A stretch of DNA of 32,934 nt from Acidobacteria bacterium UBA7540. Its GTDB lineage: Bacteria > Acidobacteriota > Terriglobia > UBA7540. The notes beneath the pieces were generated by a model. That model was not told the DNA's origin. It ran no database searches and was given only the letters and a program-made list of their open reading frames with translations. Every line of letters begins with the position of its first letter. The stretch's first letter is position 1. The position numbers were made by a program, and so were the translations under genes. Below are positions 6,391 through 15,448 of this stretch, piece by piece. The stretch covers positions 1 through 32,934 of the forward strand of contig DLMI01000022.1 in NCBI GenBank assembly GCA_002478145.1, written 5' to 3'.

Positions 6391-8806
6391 GCACGAATAT
6401 CTTCCCAAAATCTACGGGCTCCGTATAGTCCCGCCCGTGGTGAAAATTATCGATATTCTCAATTAACTTCGCCGTTTGTTCTGTCCCATCAATCATAAAG
6501 ACGTTGATCCAATACAACACTCCCAGGTCCGAAGGGTGATCCACCATCTCCGACCATTTCTCCGCCATCGTAACTGCCTTTGACCGGGCATCCTCGAATT
6601 CTTTCAGGCTCTTGTCCAGTCGGGTCAGAAACTCATTCCGGTCGGCTCCCGGCCGGTAGGCGACAAACGCACTATCCAAGTCGATAAATGCCTGGTCCCA
6701 GGTGATCACCGTTTGCAAGTGCAGTATGTAAGCCTCCGTCCGGTTAATCAGGAAAGCCAAATACGCCTGCGAGCGCGGCTCGACCTCGGAACGAGCGCTC
6801 TCGAAGCTGTCAAGCGCCTCCTGAAGCATCTTTATGCTTCCCGTAAAGTCGGCGATCCGGTCGTGAAGACTGCTGATGAAAGGTCGCCATCCACTGGATC
6901 TTGGACCATCGTAGAAGTTCGGCTGCTTTGAATACTCGTAAGCGACGTTCAACTCGGCAGGCGTACCACCAGGAAAGTTCCCCCGACCATTCCAACCCAT
7001 GTATTCCTCGTTTTTCTCGAGCGTATCGAAGGCTTTCAACATGCGTGGCAAGGCGCGCTCGCCGAAGATCCGCTTTGCATAATTGCCGTAGAACTCCTGC
7101 GGCGTGAGGTGCGGATTCCACTCTCCTTCGGCCATGAACTTAGTATTCGTCTCGGTCCCCCGCGGCCGGTTCACCTGCGAGGCGAATCCCGCCAAGCCAT
7201 ATTTCAAGCCCCCCTCCAACACTTGGTCCTTGTAATAGAGGTTGACGTTAAACTGCATCCCGAGCATGGAGCTGTCGTCGTCCATCCGATTCTGAAGTAT
7301 GCGTTCTCTATCCCCCATTCCCCCGAACTTCTCCATCGGAACGCCTGTCGGTGTCCAGATAGCACGCGACTCCATGGTGCTAAACGGCACGCTGGTTGGA
7401 AACATCTTGTTCAAATAAGGCAACACATAAAGGTGCCCGAACGCTCCTATACCCAGCTTTGCCTTGGGCGCGATCCGATCCCGCGCTTCCATGAGCTTTT
7501 GTATAAAGTAGACAGTCCCACTATTTGAATCGAGTACGGTGTCGTTGTCTAGAGCAATATCGCCTGTATACGCAGCCCGCGCCTCGACTATACCCGGGTA
7601 CTGGGACCGCAAGTTCAGATAGAACTGTCGATCCTTCTCATTCTGATTGCAGACCGGATAAGCCTCCGACAGGTGCAAGAAATACCCCTCAGCCTCTGGG
7701 TAAGTCTGCACAAGCTTTCTCAGCCGATTCTCGTTCAGTTCCAGCGACACCGGATTGTCCGGGCATATGAAAGTGCCAAATCCAGGATGGAAGGGCAAAT
7801 CCAGCGTTCGCGTCGTGTAGCGCGCCAGGTTCGGCGCCACGCACCCTACATCCAGCTCGATCCATACCTTGATCTTCCGGCTCGCCGCATAAGCGATCAG
7901 TTCGTGTGTGTATTTCTCCGCTGCCTCGAAGGCCTGTTCATTGTTCTCAATATGCTGGAACTCTGGCGCCGCAAACCGGGGATAGATACCCGCTCTCTTG
8001 AAATTTTCCTGGCCTACCTTCAACTCGTTCGCGTTGGAGGATCCGTAGCCGTGCGCGCAAAGTAGATAGCCGGTATCTTTCCTCGCCACGTCATCCATCC
8101 GCATCGTCTCTCCGCGGTATTCATATTTCAACCAAGGCATGAACGCGTTCCAGTAGAGGTGCAGAAAGTTCATCTTCATTTTTGCCATCGCGCCCAAGAA
8201 CTTCCGCCAGTCCTCCATCGACATGATCGACTGATTGGGGTAGAAGAAGCCAAAAAACAAGCCTCGGCGCCGGAAGGCCGGATCGCTGCGCACGTCGAAA
8301 TCTCGCAACTCTAGCTCCGGTTTCTTCTCCGGCAGGATCTCCCCGGTGAGCAGAAACACCGCTCCGTAACGTTCCAGCAAGTCATACGCCGCGTACATGG
8401 TTGCCGCTTCCTCATTCCCCCCCGCCACCAACACCCGACGACCCTCCAGCCGTAGCGTGCGCAGAATGAACCCGTCGGCCTTCAATCCCTCGAAGTTCAC
8501 CAGTTTCCTCGACGCCGCCTCTCGCACCAGTTCGTTGGCTTGAGGCCCACCCACCAGAATCCACCCCCAATCCTTCGGTCTCTTGCGCGCTTCCTCCGGG
8601 GTGACAATCTCCAGCTTTACGCCGCTGAAAGCCTCGAAATACCGCTGCACTTCCTGCCCCACAAATCGGTAAAACTCACCCTGCCCGGCCACGATCGCGG
8701 CCCGCGCTTGGCCTTGCGAAACAAGAAACCCCATCGATCCGCCAGCGGTGGTGGAAAGGCCAAGGGATAAGACGAACAACGCTACAAGAGCCAAAATCCT
8801 CACCAT
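6332..8806 (-). CDS. Secreted GH67-N/GH20-like putative glycosidase
   Basis: 824 residues from the ATG at 8806 (GGGGAG just upstream), which gives a compact signal peptide MVRILALVALFVLSLGLSTT. A start at 8869 with AGAGGTG upstream would add a hydrophilic 21-residue leader. Residues about 30-160 resemble the alpha-glucuronidase N-terminal (zincin-like) domain found before GH67, GH20 and GH84 barrels: VAGQGEFYRFVGQEVQRYFE, then VAGGNEEAATMYAAYDLLER. A TIM-barrel-like region follows (RRRGLFFGFFYPNQ, MNFLHLYWNAFMPW, IKVWIELDVG, YFLHLSEAYP), then a helical C-terminal region. Predicted to act outside the cytoplasm on a polysaccharide; no catalytic pair can be named with certainty. The 3' end overlaps the cupin remnant by about 60 bases, and the final 20 residues may be junction sequence. 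Confidence 0.8.
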   Translation of the reverse strand: MVRILALVALFVLSLGLSTTAGGSMGFLVSQGQARAAIVAGQGEFYRFVGQEVQRYFEAFSGVKLEIVTPEEARKRPKDWGWILVGGPQANELVREAASRKLVNFEGLKADGFILRTLRLEGRRVLVAGGNEEAATMYAAYDLLERYGAVFLLTGEILPEKKPELELRDFDVRSDPAFRRRGLFFGFFYPNQSIMSMEDWRKFLGAMAKMKMNFLHLYWNAFMPWLKYEYRGETMRMDDVARKDTGYLLCAHGYGSSNANELKVGQENFKRAGIYPRFAAPEFQHIENNEQAFEAAEKYTHELIAYAASRKIKVWIELDVGCVAPNLARYTTRTLDLPFHPGFGTFICPDNPVSLELNENRLRKLVQTYPEAEGYFLHLSEAYPVCNQNEKDRQFYLNLRSQYPGIVEARAAYTGDIALDNDTVLDSNSGTVYFIQKLMEARDRIAPKAKLGIGAFGHLYVLPYLNKMFPTSVPFSTMESRAIWTPTGVPMEKFGGMGDRERILQNRMDDDSSMLGMQFNVNLYYKDQVLEGGLKYGLAGFASQVNRPRGTETNTKFMAEGEWNPHLTPQEFYGNYAKRIFGERALPRMLKAFDTLEKNEEYMGWNGRGNFPGGTPAELNVAYEYSKQPNFYDGPRSSGWRPFISSLHDRIADFTGSIKMLQEALDSFESARSEVEPRSQAYLAFLINRTEAYILHLQTVITWDQAFIDLDSAFVAYRPGADRNEFLTRLDKSLKEFEDARSKAVTMAEKWSEMVDHPSDLGVLYWINVFMIDGTEQTAKLIENIDNFHHGRDYTEPVDFGKIFVPWPPLATVPWLASEHVAPE

Positions 8807-9184
8807 GCTCTCCCCAGTCACTGCCCTTTCAGAGTGATTCTTTCCCTTCTGTCTGGATTGTCCTTCCATCGTTGCACCTCTTTTCGCCCTAGGGCGAAGA
8901 TATGGGCACATTGCGCCCCTGATTTCAAGATTAGGAATTGCGTTGCTCTCACTCAGTAAAAAAGAGCTGCTAAGGAAAACACTTAAATTGCGCCGGCATT
9001 TACCGTAGCGCCGGTCCGTCACCGGCGATGCTCGCGGCTCACGGAGCAGCGCTCCAGAAATTGACCGTCACGATGTAACTGCTCGCATTAACGCATTCGA
9101 GCGGGGAGCCAGCTCATCGATCGGGCGTTTGTCCCCGCTGTCTGTTTCATCAAATAGCATCCCACCCGACGTAACAGAGTAATC

Positions 9185-11572
9185 CTAGGACGCGCGGCTT
9201 ACTTCAACCAGTGTCACGGACAGAGGTTCCAAGCGAAACCGCTGTCTCGAAGGAAGCTTTATACGCTCTCCTAAGCTCGCCCGCTTCCCATCCGTCACGC
9301 TTTCCACATCATAGGCATGCTCCTCTTGGGAGTAAGAAGATAACTCCACCTCGAATTCCACCGCCTCCTGAGAAATATTCGCGAAGAAATACCCTATCTT
9401 CCCTTCCCGCGACCGCCACGCCGAGTGTTGTACCGCGTAGTCCTTAACTACATGCCGGTTAGCGGGATCTAGGCCACCAACAAGGCGCCACGGGACGTCG
9501 GACACGGCAATCACAGGCACATCGATCTTTGGAGGGCGGAGCATCTCTCCAAACATCAGGTACTTCCAACCCTGCGCGGCGGCGCGCACCACCTTCTTAT
9601 AGAAATCGATGGTGACCGGATTCAGCTCCTTGGGTTCCGAGTAAACCCAACCGCCCGCCGGCGCTACCCCTTGGGCAAGACACTTTCCCAAGCTGCGGGT
9701 CCAATAGAGGATTTCGGGACGGTTAGATTCGTTAAAGTATGCGCTGAACGCCCCGATATATCCGCCGTAGACGTACTTGAAGAAGGGGATGGCCTCACCA
9801 CCCATGGGATCCCCAACCCGGTAGTGCACTTCATCCTCCATGCTTCCGCCGTGGTGATTGTACATGTCAACATGGGGCATAAAGTTTTCAGAAACTCCTT
9901 CCGTCGCGACAGCGCTACTGGGATCCCTGTCCCTCGCCTGCTTGCGCACCTCAGCTATAATCTGGTTCCAGGCGTCCGAGTACCACGGACCATAGCCGAG
10001 CGGGTGGCCGTGCTTGGCATCGTAACAGGCCTCCGGCGAGGCGATCGGAACGCTGTCAAATTCCACCATGCTAATCCCACGCTCCAGGTACTCCTGACCC
10101 ATCGATAGCATCGTTTTCTCCGTGAACTTCGTCCCGGGGCACAAACGAGCGATGTCAATAGGAGGACCTGCTGGCCCGCAGCACGGCGGCATGTCCGCTT
10201 CCCCCTTGTCATTCATGATGGCGTTGGGCCTTACTTCCGCTTCAAATTGGGGCCTGGTGTTATACGGTGGTGAAAGGCGGACGGCGACATACCATTTGGC
10301 CGGGATGCAGACCATCCCATAGTTACCGGCGGCACGCAACTGCTTCAGGGCCTCCTTGAAAGCCGCGTCGCCTTCCCGGAGTGGAAAGATTCCCGGCGGG
10401 CCAGTCCACGGCCCGCCTCCTTCATAGTCGCTGATTATCGCCACAATCGGCACTCCAGCATCTTTGGAGAGGCGATTCACCAGAGCGGCGATCTCCGACA
10501 TGGGGTGTTGCAGCTTAACGACGGGCATATCGTAGTTCGCCATTTCGAAAAAACCTACCCCGTGGCGCAGCCAGTCCGGAATATCCCGCTCCCAAAGTTT
10601 CTTGGCGCACCACCATTGCCGCGTCCCCCATGCCTTGTAAATGTCCGCACCGTCATACCAATCGCCGTGGAAAACACCCACCATGGTGTCGTAGTCAAAC
10701 GCTGCATCCCCCCCCATGGCTTCGCTAGGAAAATGCGAGATGGACATAACCGGGTTGGGCTCCCAGTCCGCCATTTTGCCAATATCGAAGCCCTTCACGT
10801 TCTGCTTGCTGTCGTGGCAAGCCATATACAAGCCGGCCAAGTCGTTGTAATAGAGCATGAACTGCATGGGAAATTCTCCCGGAGACTTGCCGTGAATCTC
10901 CCCCATGCCCACCTGCGGCGTGTCCAGGCCGACCCCCGCCATGAGCGGCAAATGATCCACCACCGGGTAGGGATTCCTGAAAACGCATCCCTCGTCTACC
11001 CGGGGAACCGCCAACGCCTCTCCCGGCACGCTCTCGCCGGCTTTCATTACCCCACTCAAAATCGGGCAGGTGAGCTGATAGACAGCTTCCTCCTCTAACC
11101 CCGCCACGCTCATGTGCCATGTGCTCAGATTGGAATTGCCACTCAGCGTCACTTCCACCTTGACCGTGAATCTGCGGTCGGGGAAGGAGCCTGCCTCCAA
11201 GACAAGCGTTGTGCCGCCCGCTTGCTCCCTCTTCGTTACATGGAAACTGCGCGCCTCACGGCTGTCAAACCATTCCACTTGGCGGTCCTTCTGACGTCTG
11301 AGGGCCAGGCGAAATAGCGAGCGGGACGCCTGTTGATGGCGCACAAATTGGTAGCCTGTCGCCTTATCAATAAGACTACACAACCCTCCCTTCGACTTGA
11401 CATCAAACCCCAGCTCAATAAGATCGTTACCGATCCTGGGCATACTGCCTGTCTCATCTGCATACACCTGATCTTTTGCGGTTGCCGGCCATGAGGAAAG
11501 CACCGACAAGTTCGTAGCCATTCCCGCGCCCGCCAGGGCTGCGGATTTCAAGAAGTGACGACGCTTCATCAT
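9185..11572 (-). CDS. Tat-exported DUF6259-type putative glycoside hydrolase
   Basis: 795 residues; AAGGAGG precedes tandem ATGs at 11572. The N-terminus MMKRRHFLKSAALAGAGMAT is a twin-arginine signal (RRHFLK), so the protein folds before export. It looks like a DUF6259 protein: an N-terminal beta-sandwich (about 45-300), a central barrel with IISDYEGGGPW, GISMVEFDSVP and NHHGGSMEDEVHY, and a C-terminal beta domain ending EPLSVTLVEVS. The family is thought to be glycosidase-like, and the acidic residues in those central motifs are candidates for catalysis, but activity is not established to my knowledge. It lies 379 bases upstream of the GH67-N-like gene in the same orientation, so the two probably attack the same glycan. 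Confidence 0.8.
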   Translation of the reverse strand: MMKRRHFLKSAALAGAGMATNLSVLSSWPATAKDQVYADETGSMPRIGNDLIELGFDVKSKGGLCSLIDKATGYQFVRHQQASRSLFRLALRRQKDRQVEWFDSREARSFHVTKREQAGGTTLVLEAGSFPDRRFTVKVEVTLSGNSNLSTWHMSVAGLEEEAVYQLTCPILSGVMKAGESVPGEALAVPRVDEGCVFRNPYPVVDHLPLMAGVGLDTPQVGMGEIHGKSPGEFPMQFMLYYNDLAGLYMACHDSKQNVKGFDIGKMADWEPNPVMSISHFPSEAMGGDAAFDYDTMVGVFHGDWYDGADIYKAWGTRQWWCAKKLWERDIPDWLRHGVGFFEMANYDMPVVKLQHPMSEIAALVNRLSKDAGVPIVAIISDYEGGGPWTGPPGIFPLREGDAAFKEALKQLRAAGNYGMVCIPAKWYVAVRLSPPYNTRPQFEAEVRPNAIMNDKGEADMPPCCGPAGPPIDIARLCPGTKFTEKTMLSMGQEYLERGISMVEFDSVPIASPEACYDAKHGHPLGYGPWYSDAWNQIIAEVRKQARDRDPSSAVATEGVSENFMPHVDMYNHHGGSMEDEVHYRVGDPMGGEAIPFFKYVYGGYIGAFSAYFNESNRPEILYWTRSLGKCLAQGVAPAGGWVYSEPKELNPVTIDFYKKVVRAAAQGWKYLMFGEMLRPPKIDVPVIAVSDVPWRLVGGLDPANRHVVKDYAVQHSAWRSREGKIGYFFANISQEAVEFEVELSSYSQEEHAYDVESVTDGKRASLGERIKLPSRQRFRLEPLSVTLVEVSRAS

Positions 11573-11723
11573 TGAGCCTCCTTATTCTCCTTTTGTCTCT
11601 GCCAAATCAAATCTTAGTTAGCAGGATGCTAAAAAGGCTTGAACCTGTCATCCTGAGCGTTCATAGCCGAAATCGACTATCCGTGATACCAGCACCTCGT
11701 TCTTGGCCTTCAGCTTCTCTGTG

Positions 11724-11978
11724 AATCCCGCGCGCGGCTGGGCCGGCCTCTACGAGATGACGCCTGATCACCACGCGATCCTCGGGCCGGTTCCCCAGGT
11801 GCCCGGCCTTTTCCTCGCCAATGGCTTTAGCGGCCACGGCGTAATGCACTCGCCGGCGACCGGAAAGATCCTGGCGGACCTGATTCTGAACGGGACGTCG
11901 AGCCTCGTGGATACGCGCGCCCTTAGTGTCGAGCGTTTTGCCGAAGGGCGGTTGATCGAGGGATCGGTGGTGCTTTAG
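11724..11978 (+). pseudogene. C-terminal remnant of a FAD-dependent amine/sarcosine-oxidase-like protein
   Basis: The plus-strand frame reads [39 protein letters not shown], then [14 protein letters not shown] before the stop. This is the conserved C-terminal FAD-contact segment of the DAO family (sarcosine, glycine and D-amino-acid oxidases), where GFSGHG contacts the cofactor. The N-terminal 300 or so residues with the Rossmann GxGxxG are absent, so it is a scrap. It lies on the opposite strand between two glycosidase genes, evidence of an old rearrangement. Confidence 0.75.
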
Positions 11979-12107
11979 GCTCCAGTGACAAATGACGAGC
12001 AGGAGTCAGCAGTTAGATGCAAGCGCCCGCCTCCCGACGCGTCGCAAGGCCTGCAGCGCTTCAAAACGCAGGAGGCCGTGGGGACAAAACAATTCATAAG
12101 TAACCGG

Positions 12108-13973
12108 TTAGGAATTCAGGTCAAAGTACATCAGATAAGGCTCACCCTCGCTCAGCTCGTAGAACGGCGCGTAAGTGCCCGCCGACCTCACGATAGCGTG
12201 AAACTCCAGAGGTCTCTTCGCCTCCGCGAACAATTCGGCCAAGTTCTGCCGGGAAGGGATCTCAATCTTCTCCTGTCGCCGGACGAGGACAATCGGGCCG
12301 CGCATTACTGCAACGCGATCAGGATGCTGTTTGTCAATTGAAACCACATTGAAAGGCATGGAGATCTGGACTGCCAGCCTGTCCCCTGGATTCCACGCTC
12401 GCTCGATAGTTCCCCAGCCGTTTCGCACACTCACTTCCACGGGGGACCCATTGACCTTGGCGTTTATCCCTTCCGACCATTGCGGAACTCGGACTTGCAC
12501 GCCAAATGATGCGTTCCTCTGGGGACGAAGTGTTAAAAACGTTGTATCAGTCTCAGGATAGCTGGTTTCTTGCTCCACCTTGATCTCATGCCCGTCCATG
12601 TTCCAGGTCACATCGGAAGGCACGAACAAGTTCACATACAGACTCTTGGCGTCCTTGAAGTAAATGACGTTGTGATAGTCAGCCACCGCTTCGATGAAAG
12701 TCCCGGAACAGCACGGAAAAGCAGCGCTGTAGTATACCTTGCGGCCGCCACCTAACCGATAGTCCGAGTAGTAAAAGGTCATCCCGCTAGGACCCATGGG
12801 CAAAGCTGGCCCGATGCCGTTGTAAGCCAGTTTCTCAATCCAGTCCCCGTATCGGGCTTCACCCGTAAAGCGCATCAGGTAACGGCTGAGTTTGAATCCC
12901 GCCCACGAACCACACGGAGTCTCAAATGTGTCGCCGTTATCTTCTAATGACTTCCCGAGGGAACCGTCGGGAGCCTGCAATCTCTCACCGGGTCCAAACC
13001 CGCCGGTGGCATAACACTGCGTGCGCTGGAACCAGTCATAGGCATTGATAATGGTGTCGAGATACGTCTTCTCGCCCGTGACAGCGTAAGTCATGGCGGC
13101 GCTGCTCAGCGTATTGCAGTGACTGTAAGCATGGAGCCCATAGGGAGTCGGCCCGCTGCCGTTGGTGAACATCCCCCAGTAAGCCGGGTAGCGCCAGAGG
13201 TCGCCAAACGTCTTATACTTGGGATTGCCAGTTAGCTCGTAAGCACGGTAGAGATTCTCACAGAGGGTGTACCACTCACAGCCGCCGACGCCCGAAGCAA
13301 ATGCCGGTTTCGGACTTTCCCGCTTGCGATCCAGATTCTTGACTGCCCAATCAGTGATCCTCTCGAGGTTCGGGATTGCGTCTTTCACCCCGCCGAACTC
13401 GCACAGATCTACCAGACCTCCAACTGTCTTCTCATAGGTGTAGTGAGGAGCAATAGGGTTGCGTGAATAGTAGAAGAAGCCGTCGGGCTCAATCGTTTTT
13501 GCCCATTCACGCATCAGGAAGGTGGCCTTGTCCAACATCGCTTGGTCACCGGTGGCGCGAGACATGCGCGCCATTCCTGCCAGCCATTGGCCAAAGGCGT
13601 TGAACATGTCTCCGCGGCTGAAGAGGAAGCGCGGCCACTCCTCGGGGTAGTCTTTGGGCGGCCGGGGATCGCCGCTGTACCATCCGCCAAGCGAATTACC
13701 CGGCGCAGGCATCCCGGCTCTTTCCCGAAAGCCTTTCAGAACGTCGTCATTGGAGAGCTTGAAGTAGTAATCCCGGGTCGCGTCGTATTGCTTTTTGAAG
13801 ATCCCGCTGGTCAGGCGCACACCCTCGTAGTTGAACGGCTCCAAAAAGCTGCGAGGCTCACCAGATGTTCCGGCGAAAGCTTGCCCCGGCTTGGCAGACC
13901 CCATTAGCGCTGGTACAAACGTCGCGCTCACACACGTCTTCATGAAATCTCTCCGGCCGCGTTTCTCCATCAT
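12108..13973 (-). CDS. GH127-like beta-L-arabinofuranosidase (DUF1680), Tat-exported
   Basis: 621 residues from the ATG at 13973; GGAGGGAGGA lies just upstream (a TTG at 13985 is in frame but improbable). The N-terminus KRGRRDFMKT with the following hydrophobic stretch is a twin-arginine signal. The body is an (alpha/alpha)6 barrel followed by beta-sandwich domains. The pair Cys421-Cys422 (FPCCSGTF) matches the zinc/nucleophile cysteines of GH127 (Cys417 and Cys418 of HypBA1). The other metal motif reads FETPCGSWAGFKLSRYL, with one residue more between Glu and Cys than the E-x-C of HypBA1, which suggests a separate subfamily. Likely role: removing L-arabinofuranose or a related sugar from oligosaccharides outside the cytoplasm. 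Confidence 0.87.
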   Translation of the reverse strand: MMEKRGRRDFMKTCVSATFVPALMGSAKPGQAFAGTSGEPRSFLEPFNYEGVRLTSGIFKKQYDATRDYYFKLSNDDVLKGFRERAGMPAPGNSLGGWYSGDPRPPKDYPEEWPRFLFSRGDMFNAFGQWLAGMARMSRATGDQAMLDKATFLMREWAKTIEPDGFFYYSRNPIAPHYTYEKTVGGLVDLCEFGGVKDAIPNLERITDWAVKNLDRKRESPKPAFASGVGGCEWYTLCENLYRAYELTGNPKYKTFGDLWRYPAYWGMFTNGSGPTPYGLHAYSHCNTLSSAAMTYAVTGEKTYLDTIINAYDWFQRTQCYATGGFGPGERLQAPDGSLGKSLEDNGDTFETPCGSWAGFKLSRYLMRFTGEARYGDWIEKLAYNGIGPALPMGPSGMTFYYSDYRLGGGRKVYYSAAFPCCSGTFIEAVADYHNVIYFKDAKSLYVNLFVPSDVTWNMDGHEIKVEQETSYPETDTTFLTLRPQRNASFGVQVRVPQWSEGINAKVNGSPVEVSVRNGWGTIERAWNPGDRLAVQISMPFNVVSIDKQHPDRVAVMRGPIVLVRRQEKIEIPSRQNLAELFAEAKRPLEFHAIVRSAGTYAPFYELSEGEPYLMYFDLNS

Positions 13974-13985
13974 TCCTCCCTCCAA

Positions 13986-14384
13986 TTGGGTGGGACTGCC
14001 TCCCCTTGGACAGTTCCAGGGATTTCCTGTAAAGACCTTCCCCTGAAATCTCCGAAAGTGCGAGTTTGACCACTGGCAAGAAGCCAGACCCGCAGAGCGG
14101 GACCTGCATCTGGGGGAAGAAGCCGCAGACCTGCGAAGGAGGATTGCACCACTTGCTTGCTCCTAAATTCAAAGGGACTTATATAGATGACTCCCTTAGA
14201 TAGCAACAAAATTCCTGCGGCTCTGACCGGAGCTTTCAGGCCGACACTAAGGCGGGGACCAATTCCTTTCGCTTTTCATCCCGCCTCTTTCTTCGCAACC
14301 TCCGCTTGGCCGCTTTTGTTTTCGGCTTCGGGCGGTAGGCTAGAACGACGTCTGTTATATAGTCTAATTCCGGTGGAACATTTT
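13986..14384. other. Intergenic region between the GH127 gene and the IS1595 transposase
   Basis: No convincing gene in about 400 bases. It must hold the GH127 promoter, reading leftwards, and one end of the IS1595-family element. An imperfect inverted repeat AAGGGA(14172-14177) / TCCCTT(14192-14197) around an AT-rich centre is a possible operator or hairpin. I could not recognise the IS1595 terminal repeat. Confidence 0.4.
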
Positions 14385-15302
14385 TCATGCAGTCAGCTCC
14401 TTGTAGGTGATTCGCTTTCCGGCTACCGCGTCCACCAAGCTGTTGAGCCGTTCAAGCGTGTGGCGCTTCACGTTGCCAGCATTGAGCCGAAAGGCGAATT
14501 CGTCCACGTAGCGGCCAAGGTGCTTCACGCTTGCATGATGATAAACGCCATGCAGTCCGCGCTTCAAGACTGCCCAAACACTCTCAACGCTGTTCGTTCC
14601 GGCGATTCCGCGAACGTATTCCCCAGCCGAGTGGTTGACCCTTTCCTGTTTGAAAAACAAGCCGTCCATATCGTTATACGCTGCGTGTTCGTCAGTCAGC
14701 AGCGTGGAGCCGACTTCGACTCTCGCATGAATCGCGCTTTGAATTTCTTCCATGCTGCTATTTTCAATCGGCATTGCCAGTGTTTCTCCGCCCCGTTCGC
14801 GCATCCCAAGGACGGGGCACTTACCGACAGCGCCGCGTCCAGCTTTGGGTTTATCGCGTTCATGCTTGTTGCTTTCCTTGCCGCCGATGAAAGTCTCGTC
14901 GATTTCAACAAGCCCGCTCAGCTTGCTGTTCTCGTCATTGCACGCTTCACGAAGGCGATGAAGAACGAACCATGCCGACTTCTGAGTGATGCCAATTTCC
15001 TTAGCAAGCGGCATGGAAGATATACCCTTCCGTGCTGTTACCAACAGATACATAGCATACAGCCACTTGTGAAGTGGAACATGCGAACGCTCGAACATCG
15101 TCCCTGTCCTCACAGTGAAGTCGAGCTTGCAGCTATTGCAGCGGTAGAGGCCGCCCTTGCGGATGGTGATGCGGTCGCTGCTTTTGCAGCTAGGGCACTT
15201 GACGCCATGCGCCCACAAACGGCCCTCAAGATAGGTCCGGGCCGTTTGTTCGTCCGGGAAAACCTCGAAGAGTTGGAACGTGTTGATTGTGCTTTTGCTC
15301 AT
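14385..15302 (-). CDS. IS1595-family (ISXO2-like) transposase, intact
   Basis: 305 residues. The N-terminal zinc ribbon is complete (CPSCKSSD and CNSCKLDF, about residues 36-60). It is followed by the conserved GTMFERSHVPLHKWLYAMYL segment and then the ISXO2-type DDE core. VEIDETFIGGKESNKHERD supplies the first Asp, LLTDEHAAY the second, and the GTNSVESVWAVLKRGLHGVYHH segment the final conserved residues (N/E type). Length and motifs are normal, so the protein may still be active. The gene sits between the TonB receptor and the GH127 gene. The element ends were not resolved. Confidence 0.92.
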   Translation of the reverse strand: MSKSTINTFQLFEVFPDEQTARTYLEGRLWAHGVKCPSCKSSDRITIRKGGLYRCNSCKLDFTVRTGTMFERSHVPLHKWLYAMYLLVTARKGISSMPLAKEIGITQKSAWFVLHRLREACNDENSKLSGLVEIDETFIGGKESNKHERDKPKAGRGAVGKCPVLGMRERGGETLAMPIENSSMEEIQSAIHARVEVGSTLLTDEHAAYNDMDGLFFKQERVNHSAGEYVRGIAGTNSVESVWAVLKRGLHGVYHHASVKHLGRYVDEFAFRLNAGNVKRHTLERLNSLVDAVAGKRITYKELTA

Positions 15303-15388
15303 TACCCCTCCGGGTTCCGCTCAGTTGGCGATTCCCCACACGCCGTCGCGGAACTCCGCGCCGGCATCGTCGCGCAGGCGGCTGAGCT

Positions 15389-15434
15389 AAGGCGTTGGTG
15401 TAGAAAAACTTTTAGTCTGCACCACCAACGCCTT
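15389..15434 (-). terminator. Hairpin immediately downstream of the TonB receptor gene
   Basis: AAGGCGTTGGTG (15389-15400) and CACCAACGCCTT (15423-15434) form a perfect 12-bp stem around a 22-base loop, beginning 14 bases beyond the receptor stop codon. There is no U-tract after the stem in the receptor direction, so it may be a weak terminator, an RNA-stabilising 3' structure, or part of the neighbouring insertion-sequence end. Confidence 0.4.
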
Positions 15435-15448
15435 TGTGTGCCCGCATT

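Noticed and set aside
14300..15448. Exact terminal inverted repeats for the IS1595-family element
   Set aside because: Comparison of the two flanks by eye gave only weak, unconvincing matches, so no ends are reported.
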